In this document: positions 18,674 to 27,960 of the stretch, one piece after another
Position numbering within the stretch: position 1 is the stretch's first letter
Layout: every line of letters begins with the position of its first letter
Assembly (NCBI RefSeq): GCF_006538165.1
Contig: NZ_BDLU01000041.1
Location: 1-57,669 of the forward strand
Origin: Komagataeibacter diospyri
Lineage (GTDB): Bacteria > Pseudomonadota > Alphaproteobacteria > Acetobacterales > Acetobacteraceae
Length of the DNA stretch: 57,669 nt
Direction of reading: 5' to 3'
Notes under the pieces: model-generated
Database searches by the model: none
What the model was told of the DNA's origin: nothing
What the model saw: the letters and a program-made list of their open reading frames with translations, nothing else
Made by a program: the position numbers and the translations under genes

Positions 18674-19966
18674 TTATCGGACTATCCATGCCGCAGTGAT
18701 CCCAGGGGCGATAAGTGTACTGATCAGGTTGAAGAACTTATAGAATTTGTTACTGGCGGAATTGGCAATATAGATCAGATCCCGATCCCGCATCATGAAT
18801 CTTTCCGCCAGAAAATAATTACTGGGGTTCATCATATCCAACTGATAGATTACCGGCCCGGTTGTCGCATTATTATCAACCGGCATGCCAAGATGTTTCA
18901 GCACATCCGCATTCTCGAAGCGGAACAGGTAAACCGCGTTCGGATCGGCACGGGAATCAATCGGGCCACCATTACGCGAAATGGCTTCAGCCAGATTCAG
19001 CGTAGGGGTGGTGAACTGTGTCTGCGTTACCCGTCCGCTGGCACCAAATACCGTGAAGCTACGTGGCTGGAATACAAGTTGCACCCGGTCACCCGGCCGC
19101 ATCGTGATATTCTGCGCAGGATCGTTTTCTATTGTCTTGAGCGGCAGTTCGGCAATTTTGTCGTTACGCGTCAGGCGAACGATATAGTCCTCGTCCGACT
19201 GGGCTGTCCGGTCTTCCCCCCCGGCCAGAGCAATGACATCAAGTATGTGTTCCTGATTGGGTGTAAGGGGAATACGGCTGGGTCGGCGGACCCCCCCGTA
19301 CACTATGACCGAATTGGTAATATCGGACAGAATGCGCACGACCACCTGAGGAGACTGCGATTTCTGCTTGAGGCGCGCCGTAATCGTATCGGCCAGTTGA
19401 CTGGTGGTCATGCCAGTTACATGGATCTGCCCGCCGAAAGGAATTTCAATATCCCCGTTCCCATCCACGCTCAATGGCGGCAGGCTGGAGGCCGTGGACA
19501 TATTCATCCCACCAACACTGCTGCCCCCTGCACCACCATTTGCACTGGCGCTGGCACCAGCACTGGCGCCCCCAGGACCTGTCGGCGTCCCTACGCTACC
19601 GGGACTGAACAGCGCGCTTCCCACTTCATATATGGAGACCTGAAGGATATCGCCCGGCCCGATTGTGTCATTGCGGGGCGCACTGACGGGGGAATTATCC
19701 GCATCAAGGCTACTGAACAGCGGCGGTTCTTCGCTTTCCAGCAGACCGATCAGTTCCGGGGAAACCTTAACAATGCCGTAGTTTACGCTATTTTTCTGTG
19801 GGTTCCGCTGGGCATGATTGACCTCGGATTCCGTGGGGCCACTATCCGGCAGGGAGCTACATCCAGCCAGCAACAGAATCATCCCGCCGATAACGGCAAA
19901 ACGCTGACCTTTTCGAACATGCCGTAGAACTGAACCCAAATTTTTCGGGAGACAGAAAATGGTCAA
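18674..19966 (-). CDS. Outer-membrane polysaccharide export lipoprotein, BexD/CtrA/Wza type
   Basis: 430 residues with a lipoprotein signal: a hydrophobic run ending LLLAGC, lipidated Cys36. The polysaccharide export domain begins at NDTIGPGDILQVSIYEVGSA and includes VDGNGDIEIPFGGQIHVTGM; SLBB-type repeats follow (VIVYGGVRRPSRIPL, FTVFGASGRVTQTQF) and a C-terminal amphipathic segment. It should form the outer-membrane channel for the capsule. Length is close to BexD/CtrA and shorter than E. coli KpsD. Unusual is a Gly/Ala/Ser-rich insertion of about 35 residues around 118-155, inside the export domain. The start is TTG 19966 with no clear ribosome site, so the N-terminus is uncertain. First gene of the minus-strand run. 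Confidence 0.9.
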   Translation of the reverse strand: MTIFCLPKNLGSVLRHVRKGQRFAVIGGMILLLAGCSSLPDSGPTESEVNHAQRNPQKNSVNYGIVKVSPELIGLLESEEPPLFSSLDADNSPVSAPRNDTIGPGDILQVSIYEVGSALFSPGSVGTPTGPGGASAGASASANGGAGGSSVGGMNMSTASSLPPLSVDGNGDIEIPFGGQIHVTGMTTSQLADTITARLKQKSQSPQVVVRILSDITNSVIVYGGVRRPSRIPLTPNQEHILDVIALAGGEDRTAQSDEDYIVRLTRNDKIAELPLKTIENDPAQNITMRPGDRVQLVFQPRSFTVFGASGRVTQTQFTTPTLNLAEAISRNGGPIDSRADPNAVYLFRFENADVLKHLGMPVDNNATTGPVIYQLDMMNPSNYFLAERFMMRDRDLIYIANSASNKFYKFFNLISTLIAPGITAAWIVR

Positions 19967-20718
19967 TGTGACACCGCAGCTAAAAGTTATGATCAGGAAG
20001 ATAATCCGGCTGAAGGAAGAAAAGGGCCAGCGCAGGGGCCTTTTATCAGATCACACTTTGACTGACCATACGTGAGGACATGAATGCCCCATAAAGCTGG
20101 CAGTAGCGGAAAACCATCCATTACATACCCGTTTTCCAAGCATGGACATACCATGACAGCCCTCTTTACGCAGGTCCGATCGGCACGCGCGAACGTAAGA
20201 AAACGTTTCGATATGCACGAAAATCACCTTTCCATGACGACATCAGCAACCGGCACAAGACCATGGCAATAAGGCAAAAAAAAAAAGACATCAATGCGCG
20301 CCGCCAGATCAGATCGCGCGTGTATGGAAAACGTTCCCTGTGCAACTACAGCATATCGTCAGTCAAGCGGAACGGTAACCGGGTATTGCACGCCCCGACT
20401 GTCCGTGCCGACTGTTTTCCGGGGATTTCTCGGAAGACAGGCGGATACGGCAGCATGGTATGCGCAATGACGGAACGGATACACCGCCACCGCTCTTTAC
20501 CGGAAGGGGAACCCTGCCGAACATTCTTTAATAAACTGAAACAGTTCCAAACAGTTGCCCCCGCCATGACAGGCAGAAAGCAGCCTTGCCGACATCCGTG
20601 CAGTCCGCTTCAGTCATCATCATGCCTGACTGACAATACACCGTAGCATATGTCTGCGGCCCTACCGCTCCTGTTTCAGGGCATGCAACAGACCACGAAT
20701 ACTGTATGTATATAATGC
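19967..20718. other. Intergenic region upstream of the capsule run
   Basis: About 750 bases between the kpsD-type gene and the tRNA-Gly terminator with no convincing gene. It includes an A-run near 20277-20287. The promoter of the minus-strand capsule run should lie near 19970-20100, but no good -35/-10 pair was found. Open frames on both strands have unlikely composition and no family features. Confidence 0.45.
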
Positions 20719-20747
20719 CAAAAACAAAAACGGCCCCGAAGGGCCGC
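20719..20747 (-). terminator. Rho-independent terminator of tRNA-Gly
   Basis: Read on the minus strand, a GC-rich stem (CGGCCC, loop TTCG, GGGCCG) is followed by TTTTTGTTTTT. It lies about 30 bases after the tRNA 3' end, in the right direction. Confidence 0.85.
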
Positions 20748-20778
20748 TTGCCAACCAACTGATTTAGTTTTTTAAATC

Positions 20779-20853
20779 TGGAGCGGGCGATGGGATTCGA
20801 ACCCACGACCCCAACCTTGGCAAGGTTGTGCTCTACCCCTGAGCTACGCCCGC
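20779..20853 (-). tRNA. tRNA-Gly (anticodon GCC)
   Basis: The minus strand reads a full 75-base tRNA: acceptor GCGGGCG pairing with CGCCCGC, D-arm with TAGCTCAGGGGTAGAGC, anticodon stem AACCT/AGGTT with loop TTGCCAA giving anticodon GCC, T-arm with GGTTCGAATCC, discriminator T, and an encoded CCA end. A promoter and terminator flank it, so it is a single-gene transcript. Confidence 0.96.
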
Positions 20854-20873
20854 GCTCCGTGTCGGTGAAGCGG

Positions 20874-20902
20874 TGTTTACGGCAAACCCGATGGGTGTGC
20901 AA
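20874..20902 (-). promoter_or_regulatory. Sigma-70-type promoter of tRNA-Gly
   Basis: On the minus strand TTGCAC (-35, 20902-20897), a 17-base spacer, and TAAACA (-10, 20879-20874) lie about 20 bases before the tRNA 5' end. The spacing is ideal and the position fits a short leader. Confidence 0.65.
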
Positions 20903-21075
20903 GAGGTTAAAGTGCTTTTATCGAAGTTTTTTTTCATCCCCCCATAATGCGGTTGCGGGGATCGTCGGGAATGCCAATCTATCCCTACAGCATATGAACC
21001 GACCGGCATGGGCATCAGGGCAGGCAATGTCCCCGTCCCCATGCTGGCCGCCAGACCAAACAGGAACACGACCAG

Positions 21076-22044
21076 ATGGACTACATTATCGGCCAGACAC
21101 CCCGCCCCGCCGGTTCCGCCCCCGCGGGTAGCCCGCCAATTGCAGGCGGCAGGCCCGACCCGGTGATGGAGGGCACGCAGAACACCTTCATGCGTGACGT
21201 GGTGGACGCCAGCCGTGAAATGCCGGTTCTGGTCGATTTCTGGGCAACGTGGTGCAAGCCCTGCACGCAGTTGACCCCGGTGCTGGAAAAGGTGGTGCGT
21301 GCCGCCGGCGGCCGCGTCCGACTGGTGAAAGTAGATGTGGACGCCAACCGCGCACTGGCCCAGCAGTTGACCCAGATCGGTCTGCCGCTGCAGTCCATTC
21401 CGCTGGTCGCCGCCTTCTGGCAGGGGCAGATCCTTGACCTGTTCCAGGGCGCCAAGCCCGAAAGCGAAGTACGCCGGTTTGTGGAAAACGTGCTGAAATC
21501 CGCAGGCGGCGCCCTGCCCGCAGCCGATCTGGTGGAAGCCGCCCACAAGGAAATGGAGGAAGGCCGCGCCGAAGCCGCCGCCGGACTGTTTTCACAGGTA
21601 CTGGAAATCGAACCCGAAAACCCCGCCGCATGGGGCGGCCTTGCCCGTGCCCTGATTGAAATGGGGGATGAGGAAGGGGCCGAAACCGCCCTGAACGACG
21701 CGCCTGCATCCATCGCCAATCATGCCGAAATCACCGGAGCGAAGGACGCACTTGAACTCAAGCGCGAAGGACGCAAAGCGGCTGAGGAAGCTGAGGGAAT
21801 CCGCGCCCGCATCACCGCCAATCCCAAGGACTACGCCGCCCGCTTCGAACTGGCCGCAGCCCTGAACGCCGCGGGCAAGCGGGCGGAAGCAGCAGACGAA
21901 CTGCTGACCATCATGAAAGAAGACAGGGCATGGAATGACGACGCCGCGCGCAAGCAGCTTATCCGCCTGTTCGAAGCCTGGGGCCAGACCGATCCCGACA
22001 CGGTCGCGGCGCGTCGGCGCATGTCCTCGTTGCTGTTTTCGTGA
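21076..22044 (+). CDS. cnoX: Thioredoxin-TPR holdase, CnoX/YbbN type
   Basis: 322 residues: a thioredoxin domain (about 35-140) with FWATWCKPC, redox Cys60 and Cys63, and the cis-Pro in SIPL; then tetratricopeptide-like helical repeats (EMEEGRAEAAAGLFSQVLEIE, ARFELAAALNAAGK). This is the layout of YbbN/CnoX, a cytoplasmic chaperedoxin that protects proteins from aggregation and oxidation and hands them to GroEL. The intact CxxC suggests retained reductase activity, unlike E. coli YbbN, which has a changed motif. The stop codon overlaps the GTG of the LON-domain gene, so the two are translationally coupled. Confidence 0.88.
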   Translation: MDYIIGQTPRPAGSAPAGSPPIAGGRPDPVMEGTQNTFMRDVVDASREMPVLVDFWATWCKPCTQLTPVLEKVVRAAGGRVRLVKVDVDANRALAQQLTQIGLPLQSIPLVAAFWQGQILDLFQGAKPESEVRRFVENVLKSAGGALPAADLVEAAHKEMEEGRAEAAAGLFSQVLEIEPENPAAWGGLARALIEMGDEEGAETALNDAPASIANHAEITGAKDALELKREGRKAAEEAEGIRARITANPKDYAARFELAAALNAAGKRAEAADELLTIMKEDRAWNDDAARKQLIRLFEAWGQTDPDTVAARRRMSSLLFS

Positions 22045-22808
22045 CGCGTCATGACCCACGGGGGACCATCATCATCCATGATGACATCCCCCGCCGCATC
22101 CCGCAGATCGGGGAAATGACACTGGCGGACTTCCCGGCGGAGCTGGGGCTGTTCCCGCTGGATGAAGCCCTGCTGCTGCCGCAGGGGCGGCTGCCGCTCA
22201 ACGTGTTCGAGCCGCGCTATATCGCGCTGGTGGAAGATGCGCTGGCGGGCAACCGCCTGATCGGCATGATCCAGCCCCGCCCGCTGGACGGCATGGATGG
22301 CAGCCCGCTGGATGATGCCGGGGATGCCGACATGGATGATGGGTACAGCACGACCCCACCGCTCTACAATATAGGATGCATCGGTCGTATCACCGCCATG
22401 ACCGAACGGACGGACGGCACGTACGCCATCACGCTGACCGGCGTTGCCCGCTTCCGCCTGCTGCGCGAAACGGAGATGCGCCGGGGCTACCGGGTCGCAC
22501 GGGTCGATGCATCGTCCTTCGTATCCGACCTGACGGATGCTGGCGATGACATTCCCTTCGATCGCGAGGGGCTGCTCAACGCCCTGCATGATTTCTGTGA
22601 GGCACAGGGAGTGAGTACGCAATGGGACGCGCTGCGCCAGATGGATGACGCCGCCCTTCTGGTCACCCTGCCCATGATCTGCCCGTTTGGCACCGAACCC
22701 CGCCAGATGATGCTGGAAGCGCCCACGCCCGCCGCCCGGGCACAGATCCTGCGCAATCTGCTGGACGGGGCTGGACATGAACCCGATGAGGGTGCATCCC
22801 CATCGTGA
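22041..22808 (+). CDS. LON substrate-binding domain protein
   Basis: 255 residues made up of the N-terminal LON domain alone, without ATPase or protease parts: LGLFPLDEALLLPQGRLPL followed by NVFEPRY, GMIQPR, IGCIGRITAMTERTDG and GVARFRL. Alphaproteobacteria often carry such a stand-alone protein next to a thioredoxin-TPR gene, probably in protein quality control. GTG 22041 overlaps the previous stop (GTGA). A later ATG at 22116 would also keep the domain. Confidence 0.88.
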   Translation: MTRHDPRGTIIIHDDIPRRIPQIGEMTLADFPAELGLFPLDEALLLPQGRLPLNVFEPRYIALVEDALAGNRLIGMIQPRPLDGMDGSPLDDAGDADMDDGYSTTPPLYNIGCIGRITAMTERTDGTYAITLTGVARFRLLRETEMRRGYRVARVDASSFVSDLTDAGDDIPFDREGLLNALHDFCEAQGVSTQWDALRQMDDAALLVTLPMICPFGTEPRQMMLEAPTPAARAQILRNLLDGAGHEPDEGASPS

Positions 22809-22852
22809 TTAATTTCGCCTGAATAACTGCAACCTGCATGGGATCTGCCGCC

Positions 22853-23047
22853 ATGACTGAAAAGCCGCCCGCCCCCCCGCTGGACCCCCGGCTGCTGTCT
22901 ATCCTTGTCTGCCCGGTAACCAAGGGGCCGCTGGTCTATGACCGTGAGGCCGGTGAACTGATCAGCAAGCGCGCGGGCCTGGCTTTTCCGGTGCGTGACG
23001 GTATTCCCATCATGCTGCCCGACGAAGCCCGCAAGCTGGACGCCTGA
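22853..23047 (+). CDS. YcaR/Trm112-like UPF0434 protein
   Basis: 64 residues from ATG 22853 (ATG 22838 would add five). It matches the UPF0434/Trm112 family: [40 protein letters not shown] and LPDEAR. The family is a small zinc-ribbon-like fold; only one Cys is present here, so metal binding is unlikely. In eukaryotes Trm112 activates methyltransferases; the bacterial role is uncertain. It follows the LON gene by 44 bases and probably ends the operon, with repeat copy A behind it. Confidence 0.85.
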   Translation: MTEKPPAPPLDPRLLSILVCPVTKGPLVYDREAGELISKRAGLAFPVRDGIPIMLPDEARKLDA

Positions 23048-23062
23048 AATACCGATAAAAAC

Positions 23063-23142
23063 AAGAGTTTTTGGTGAAGCTTTTTTCAAAAAGCTTCGAA
23101 GAATGCAGCCTTTCTGAAAAAAGGCTGCACCCAAAAACTTCT
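23063..23142 (+). repeat. Intergenic hairpin repeat, copy A (complete)
   Basis: Best copy of a dispersed repeat. Outer arms AGAGTTTTTGGTG and CACCCAAAAACTTCT pair with each other; between them lie two hairpins, GAAGCTTTTTT/CAAAAAGCTTC and GCAGCCTTT/AAAGGCTGC. The RNA can fold into a three-way junction. It sits between two convergent genes (ycaR-like and panC). Confidence 0.85.
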
Positions 23143-23997
23143 TTATTCCGGCAATGCCACGGCCATGCCATCAATCAGCCGCACATCGCCCAGCCATGCC
23201 GCAGCCAGCAGGCGCGCGGGCGCATCCCCGCTCAGCGAAGCCAGCGGCTGCAGGTCCAGTTCCGATCGCAGTTCCACGTATTCCACCGGCTCAAAACCCG
23301 CATCCGCCAGTTGGCCGGCTGCCTGCGTCAATGCGGCCGGAATATCCGCGCCCGCTGCGATATCGGCGGCACAGGCCCGCATGATGCGTGGCAGGGCCAC
23401 GGCAATCTGGCGCTGATGGGGTGCCAGACGCCGGTTGCGCGATGACAGGGCCAGACCATCAGCCTCCCGCTGCGTGGGACACGCCACGACCTCAACCGGC
23501 AGATCAAGATCGGTGACCATGCGCCGGACCACCTGAACCTGCTGGAAATCCTTTTCGCCAAAAAAGGCGCGATCCGCCAGCGTCTGCATAAGCAGCTTGC
23601 ACACAACCGTCGCCACGCCATCGAAATGGCCCGCGCGGGTACCGCCACACAGCCCCTCCGACACCCCTGACACGTTGATGCGGGTGGCGAAACCGGGTGG
23701 GTACATCTGCGATACGGTGGGCGCATACAGCACATCCACGCCTGCGCCCTTCAGCAGGCATGCGTCCGCCTCCAGCGTGCGGGGATAGGTTTCAAGATCA
23801 TCTGCGTTGTCAAACTGGATCGGGTTGACAAAAACGGTCGCAATCACCCGGTCCGCCTGCGCCCGCGCCGCATGAACCAGTGACAGGTGACCTTCATGCA
23901 ACGCACCCATGGTCGGTACCACTCCCACGCGGTCACCTGCCTGCTTCCACTTCCTGACACATGCGCGCAATCCGGCTACGGTGGTAATGGTTTCCAT
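23143..23997 (-). CDS. panC: Pantothenate synthetase
   Basis: 284 residues, the normal length. PanC joins pantoate and beta-alanine with ATP in vitamin B5 synthesis. Motifs: VPTMGALHEGHLSLV (nucleotide-binding HIGH-type), VFVNPIQF, GFATRINV, LCGGTRAGHFDGVATVV, FFGEKDFQQ and LALSSRNRRL. The adenylate-forming residues of the class look intact. The gene stands alone; panB and panD are not in the window. The stop codon abuts repeat copy A. Confidence 0.96.
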   Translation of the reverse strand: METITTVAGLRACVRKWKQAGDRVGVVPTMGALHEGHLSLVHAARAQADRVIATVFVNPIQFDNADDLETYPRTLEADACLLKGAGVDVLYAPTVSQMYPPGFATRINVSGVSEGLCGGTRAGHFDGVATVVCKLLMQTLADRAFFGEKDFQQVQVVRRMVTDLDLPVEVVACPTQREADGLALSSRNRRLAPHQRQIAVALPRIMRACAADIAAGADIPAALTQAAGQLADAGFEPVEYVELRSELDLQPLASLSGDAPARLLAAAWLGDVRLIDGMAVALPE

Positions 23998-24171
23998 GCG
24001 CTATCTTTTCCTCTCCCTACCTGTCACTGACGCCAATGACAGGACGGATTACATAACATCATTTCGGTTTCGTGCACGATGGACATGAGGACGCACGCCA
24101 GTTCATGTATGGACGTGGTGCAGGCATGGCTTTTCTGCTATGTCGACCATTGCGTCATGCAGGAGGTTTTT

Positions 24172-24321
24172 TTGGCCCGTTTTCTTCCCGTTCTTGGTAT
24201 CTGTGCCATCGTGCTGTCCTTGGCCGCATGCGCCACCAACACGCCGGGATCGGTCAAGGACCGTTCGACATGGGCACGCTGGGGTTATGCCGAAGGGGTG
24301 AAGAACGTCGCATCCCACTGA
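24172..24321 (+). CDS. Small putative lipoprotein
   Basis: 49 residues if translation begins at TTG 24172, chosen because a perfect AGGAGG lies at 24161-24166, five bases upstream. The product begins MARFLPVLGICAIVLSLAAC, a lipoprotein signal with lipobox LAAC and Cys20, and has a short mature part with TWARWGYAEG. An ATG 15 bases upstream is in frame but overlaps the ribosome site. Function unknown. It precedes cysG by 76 bases. Confidence 0.6.
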   Translation: MARFLPVLGICAIVLSLAACATNTPGSVKDRSTWARWGYAEGVKNVASH

Positions 24322-24397
24322 CGCCACTCCACGCGTTTCCTTACAGACCTGATATTCCCCAGCTACAGGATGCCGGCTCGACCGGCTGTTTGACTGC

Positions 24398-25792
24398 ATG
24401 ACCAATATTCCCGAACCCGCATGGTTTCCCATTGCGCTGCGGCTGGACGATGTCCGGGTGCTGGTGATTGGCGGCGGCATGATCGCCGCCAACAAGGTAC
24501 GTCTGCTGCTGGCCCACCGCGCGAAGGTCGAGGTTGTGGCAGGCCGCCTTGATGCGGAAATGCAGGTATGGGCGGAAGACGGCTCCATCACCCACGTCGC
24601 CAGCACGGCCGATGACACCACCCTGCGCACCATCATGCCCGGCTGCCGTCTGGTCTATGCTGCAACCGATGACCGCGCGGTCAACCGCACTGCCGCGGCT
24701 CTGGCGCAGGAAATGAACATTCCCGTCTGTGCGGTGGATGATCCGCAGCCTTCCACTTTCATCACCCCGGCCCAGATCCATCGCGGGCTGGTGCGCATCG
24801 CCATATCCACCGGGGGGGCAGCCCCCGTCCTGGCCCGCCGCCTGCGCGAACAGGTGGAAAGCACCATACCCGATGGCACGGGGGAACTGGCCGTTTTCAT
24901 GCAGCAGCAGCGTGAGCATGTGGGAGCGGCCTGCCCCGATATCTCACGCCGCAGGCAGGTCTGGGAAACCTTCCTTGACGGTGCGGGCGCACAGGCTGCC
25001 CGGCGGGGCGAGATCGAGCGCGCACGGGCCATACTGGATGACATCATCGCGTCCACTGGTACACGGGGCGAGGTCTGGCTGGTCGGCGCGGGACCGGGTG
25101 ATCCGGACCTGCTGACGCTACGCGCACTGCATCTCATGCAGAATGCGGATTGCGTGCTGTATGACCAGCTGCTCTCCCCTGCCCTGCTGGACCGGGTCAG
25201 GCGCGATGCGGAACTGGTGTTTGTCGGCAAGCGGCGGAACAAACACACCATGCCGCAGCAGGAGATCAACGCCGAACTGGTCCGTCGCGCGCGTATGGGC
25301 CAGCGCGTGCTGCGACTGAAAGGCGGCGACCCGTTCGTGTTCGGGCGCGGGGGCGAGGAAATCGAGGCCCTGCTGGACTCCGCCATTCCGTTTCAGGTCG
25401 TGCCCGGCATCACGGCGGCCAATGGCTGCGCCGCCTATGCCGGTATCCCACTGACCCACCGCGACTGTGCGCAGGCCTGCATGTTCGTGACCGGGCATGC
25501 CCGCGCGGATGGCACCCTGCACCTGCCATGGGACAGTATGGCGCGACCGGGGCAGACGGTGGTGATCTATATGGGGGTTTCCGCCCTGCCCGCCCTGTGC
25601 GCACAACTTATGACTCACGGCCTGCCTGCGGACTGGCCCGCCGCCATTGTCGAACGCGGCACGCGCGCGGACCAGCGCGTGCTGACCGGTACACTGGGCG
25701 GACTGGCACGACAGGCAGCGGATGCAGGTGTAGGCAGTCCAGCGCTGATTATCGTAGGCGAAGTAATCCGGCACCGGGTGATATCCCCTTAG
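24398..25792 (+). CDS. cysG: Siroheme synthase (multifunctional CysG)
   Basis: 464 residues, full length for the trifunctional enzyme. The N-terminal dehydrogenase/ferrochelatase has the Rossmann start VLVIGGGMIAANKVRLLL and ISTGGAAPVLARRLRE; the C-terminal SAM:uroporphyrinogen III methyltransferase has VGAGPGDPDLLTLRAL, LLSPALLDRV, RLKGGDPFVFGRGGEE and VPGITAANGCAAYAGIPLTH. It makes siroheme for sulfite and nitrite reductases in the cytoplasm. A stand-alone gene here; no cysteine or nitrate genes are adjacent. Confidence 0.95.
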   Translation: MTNIPEPAWFPIALRLDDVRVLVIGGGMIAANKVRLLLAHRAKVEVVAGRLDAEMQVWAEDGSITHVASTADDTTLRTIMPGCRLVYAATDDRAVNRTAAALAQEMNIPVCAVDDPQPSTFITPAQIHRGLVRIAISTGGAAPVLARRLREQVESTIPDGTGELAVFMQQQREHVGAACPDISRRRQVWETFLDGAGAQAARRGEIERARAILDDIIASTGTRGEVWLVGAGPGDPDLLTLRALHLMQNADCVLYDQLLSPALLDRVRRDAELVFVGKRRNKHTMPQQEINAELVRRARMGQRVLRLKGGDPFVFGRGGEEIEALLDSAIPFQVVPGITAANGCAAYAGIPLTHRDCAQACMFVTGHARADGTLHLPWDSMARPGQTVVIYMGVSALPALCAQLMTHGLPADWPAAIVERGTRADQRVLTGTLGGLARQAADAGVGSPALIIVGEVIRHRVISP

Positions 25793-25896
25793 TGAATATC
25801 AGATATGCAGGTTGCTCCCGTACATCCTTTGTTATGAATTCCAGTCTACTTCCATTGTATTAAACGCCGTGAGGCCACTGAACGGTCAGGGAGGCC

Positions 25897-27960
25897 ATGC
25901 CAGACCTACAGGCAAACAGCACGCGGCGTATTCACGACATCATGCATGCCTTCATGCCCTGGGCTGACCGCCTGCCTGCGGGCTGGGTGGGGTTCAGCCT
26001 GCGTACATGGTGCTCGCTGGTCCTTGGTCTTGCCACGGCCTTCTGGCTGCAACTGGACAATCCGCTGCTGGTTGGCGTCACGGTCATGATCCTGGCGCAG
26101 CCTTTGCGCGGACAGGCATTATCCAAGGCATTTTACCGGTTGCTGGGCACCATGGTGGGCATGGGCGTGTCCATTGTGCTGGTGGCGGTGTGGAACCAGC
26201 AGCGCGGCCCCTTTCTGGGGGGTGTCGCGCTGTGGCTTGCGGCCTGCGCCTTCGTGGGATCGCTGGAACGCGACTTCCGCTCCTACGCCGCGCTGCTATC
26301 GGGCTATACAGTCGCTCTTGTGGCCGTGAACTGCATTGATACGCCACAGAATGTATTCAACATCGCGGTGTCCCGTGCCTCGGCCATTACCCTTGGGGTC
26401 TTTGCCGTCGCCGTGGTCAATATCCTGTCAGGCTCGCCCGAGGCATGGCGCGGACTGGCGAACGGGCTGAAGCAGCTTATCCGACCGCTTAGCGAAACCG
26501 CGCGCGCCGCCCTGCAGCATATGTACGACCGGGGCGCACAGACCGACATCCGGCTGGGCGCACGCATACTGGCACTGACCACCCCCCTGTCCTACGCCCG
26601 CACGGAACTGGAACGCGGCGGTGCGCGCGCCAACGGGGCACGGCTGGCCATGGTGTCCATGCTGACGATACTGGACTGCGCGCGTGGACTGGGGCGACAT
26701 ACCGGTCATGGCAACATCAATCCGGCAGTGGAGGACGCCATTGCCCGTGTCGCCCGACAGACCGACCTGCGCACCGATCAGGCCGGTTTCACCACACATA
26801 TACTGGATGCCGTGCGCACCACCCTGTCCGGCCATGTACCCAATGCGGACGAAGCCTTCGCCATTGAACGCGCCGCCCGCATGCTGACCGCACGTACCCG
26901 CATGCACGCCGGACAGGAAGTACTGACCGAGGGCACTGGCAGCGCCATCCACAGCAGGACCGTCAATATCGCGGTCCAGCCCAATTACCTGCTGGCCCTG
27001 ATCGGGGCTCTGCGGGTTCTGGTCGGGTTTTCGTTTGCTGCCGGGGTCTGCGTCATCACCGGCCTGCCGGGGGCGACCGTGGCACTGGCCCAGACCGCGC
27101 TGACCCTGACCCTCGCCGCGACCAATGTGGATACGGCACGGTTTGGCATGGGCGCGATCATCGGCCTGCCGTGCAGCGTGCTGGCGGCTGCCGTGCTGAA
27201 CTTCTTCGTGCTGCTGCATGGGGCGGACATGCCGTTCCTGGCGCTGACGTTGCTACCCCAGACATTCCTGGCCTGCCTGTTGCTGATACGCCCGTCCACG
27301 GCGGCCATCGGGTTCAATTATGGCGTGTTCTTTTTCGCCATACTGGGGCTGGACAACCACCAGAGCTACAACCCGACGGAATTCCTCAACCGCAACATCT
27401 TCTATCTTCTGGCGGCCCTGCTGGCTTTCATCATCCTTGTGCTGCTGTTTCCGCCATCACCACGGCGGCAGCGGTTCTGGATGGCATCCACCATCGTGCG
27501 CGCGCTGGAACGCCAGATGACCGGGCATGGCGAAGCCGACAGCCCGACCCGCCTGACCCGCACCTATGACCGGCTGGCCCAGATGCAGTTCTGGACCGAT
27601 CGCCTGCCACGCAGCGCCAGCAGCGGGCGGCAGATGGAAAGCTTCACCACCTTTGCCGAGCTTGATGGCGCGCTGGCGCGGGCACGGACCTATGCCCGGC
27701 AGGCACAGGCAGTCCCCCTGCTGCGCCCGGCCGCCGAACTGGCGCAACGTGAACTGCTGCTGCACGCCCCATGGGATGTAGTACCCGCGATGCATGAGGC
27801 AATGGCCGCCATACCCGCCCCGCAGGCCCATCTGTCCCCCCAGACCCAGATCGCCGCCATCAACCTGCTGGCGGGGCTGGATGGCGTGATGCGGGCATGG
27901 CAGACGGCGGCGCCACGGTTGCGGCATTACGGCATCATCAAAACGAAGAAGGCAGGCTGA
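25897..27960 (+). CDS. FUSC-family inner-membrane efflux protein (AaeB/MdtO type)
   Basis: 687 residues with two sets of membrane segments (about 30-175 and 370-520) separated by soluble helical regions, the duplicated layout of the FUSC/aromatic acid exporter family. The segment LRTWCSLVLGLATAFWLQLD and QPLRGQALSKAFYRLLGT are typical openings, and the second half repeats ALTLTLAATNVDTARFGMGA. It should export small aromatic or weak acids with the two downstream genes. GGGAGG lies just before ATG 25897. Its stop overlaps the start of the DUF1656 gene (ATGA). Confidence 0.9.
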   Translation: MPDLQANSTRRIHDIMHAFMPWADRLPAGWVGFSLRTWCSLVLGLATAFWLQLDNPLLVGVTVMILAQPLRGQALSKAFYRLLGTMVGMGVSIVLVAVWNQQRGPFLGGVALWLAACAFVGSLERDFRSYAALLSGYTVALVAVNCIDTPQNVFNIAVSRASAITLGVFAVAVVNILSGSPEAWRGLANGLKQLIRPLSETARAALQHMYDRGAQTDIRLGARILALTTPLSYARTELERGGARANGARLAMVSMLTILDCARGLGRHTGHGNINPAVEDAIARVARQTDLRTDQAGFTTHILDAVRTTLSGHVPNADEAFAIERAARMLTARTRMHAGQEVLTEGTGSAIHSRTVNIAVQPNYLLALIGALRVLVGFSFAAGVCVITGLPGATVALAQTALTLTLAATNVDTARFGMGAIIGLPCSVLAAAVLNFFVLLHGADMPFLALTLLPQTFLACLLLIRPSTAAIGFNYGVFFFAILGLDNHQSYNPTEFLNRNIFYLLAALLAFIILVLLFPPSPRRQRFWMASTIVRALERQMTGHGEADSPTRLTRTYDRLAQMQFWTDRLPRSASSGRQMESFTTFAELDGALARARTYARQAQAVPLLRPAAELAQRELLLHAPWDVVPAMHEAMAAIPAPQAHLSPQTQIAAINLLAGLDGVMRAWQTAAPRLRHYGIIKTKKAG

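Noticed and set aside
18893..19927. Plus-strand open frame of 344 codons opposite the export lipoprotein gene
   Set aside because: Antisense shadow; the minus-strand frame has the lipobox and export domain.
551..19966. Assignment of the locus to acetan or cellulose synthesis
   Set aside because: No Wzx/Wzy, no acetan-type transferase order and no cellulose synthase; the exporter is ABC-type with KpsC/KpsS enzymes.
20263..20902. Open frames around the tRNA-Gly gene
   Set aside because: They overlap the tRNA or its terminator or have unlikely composition.
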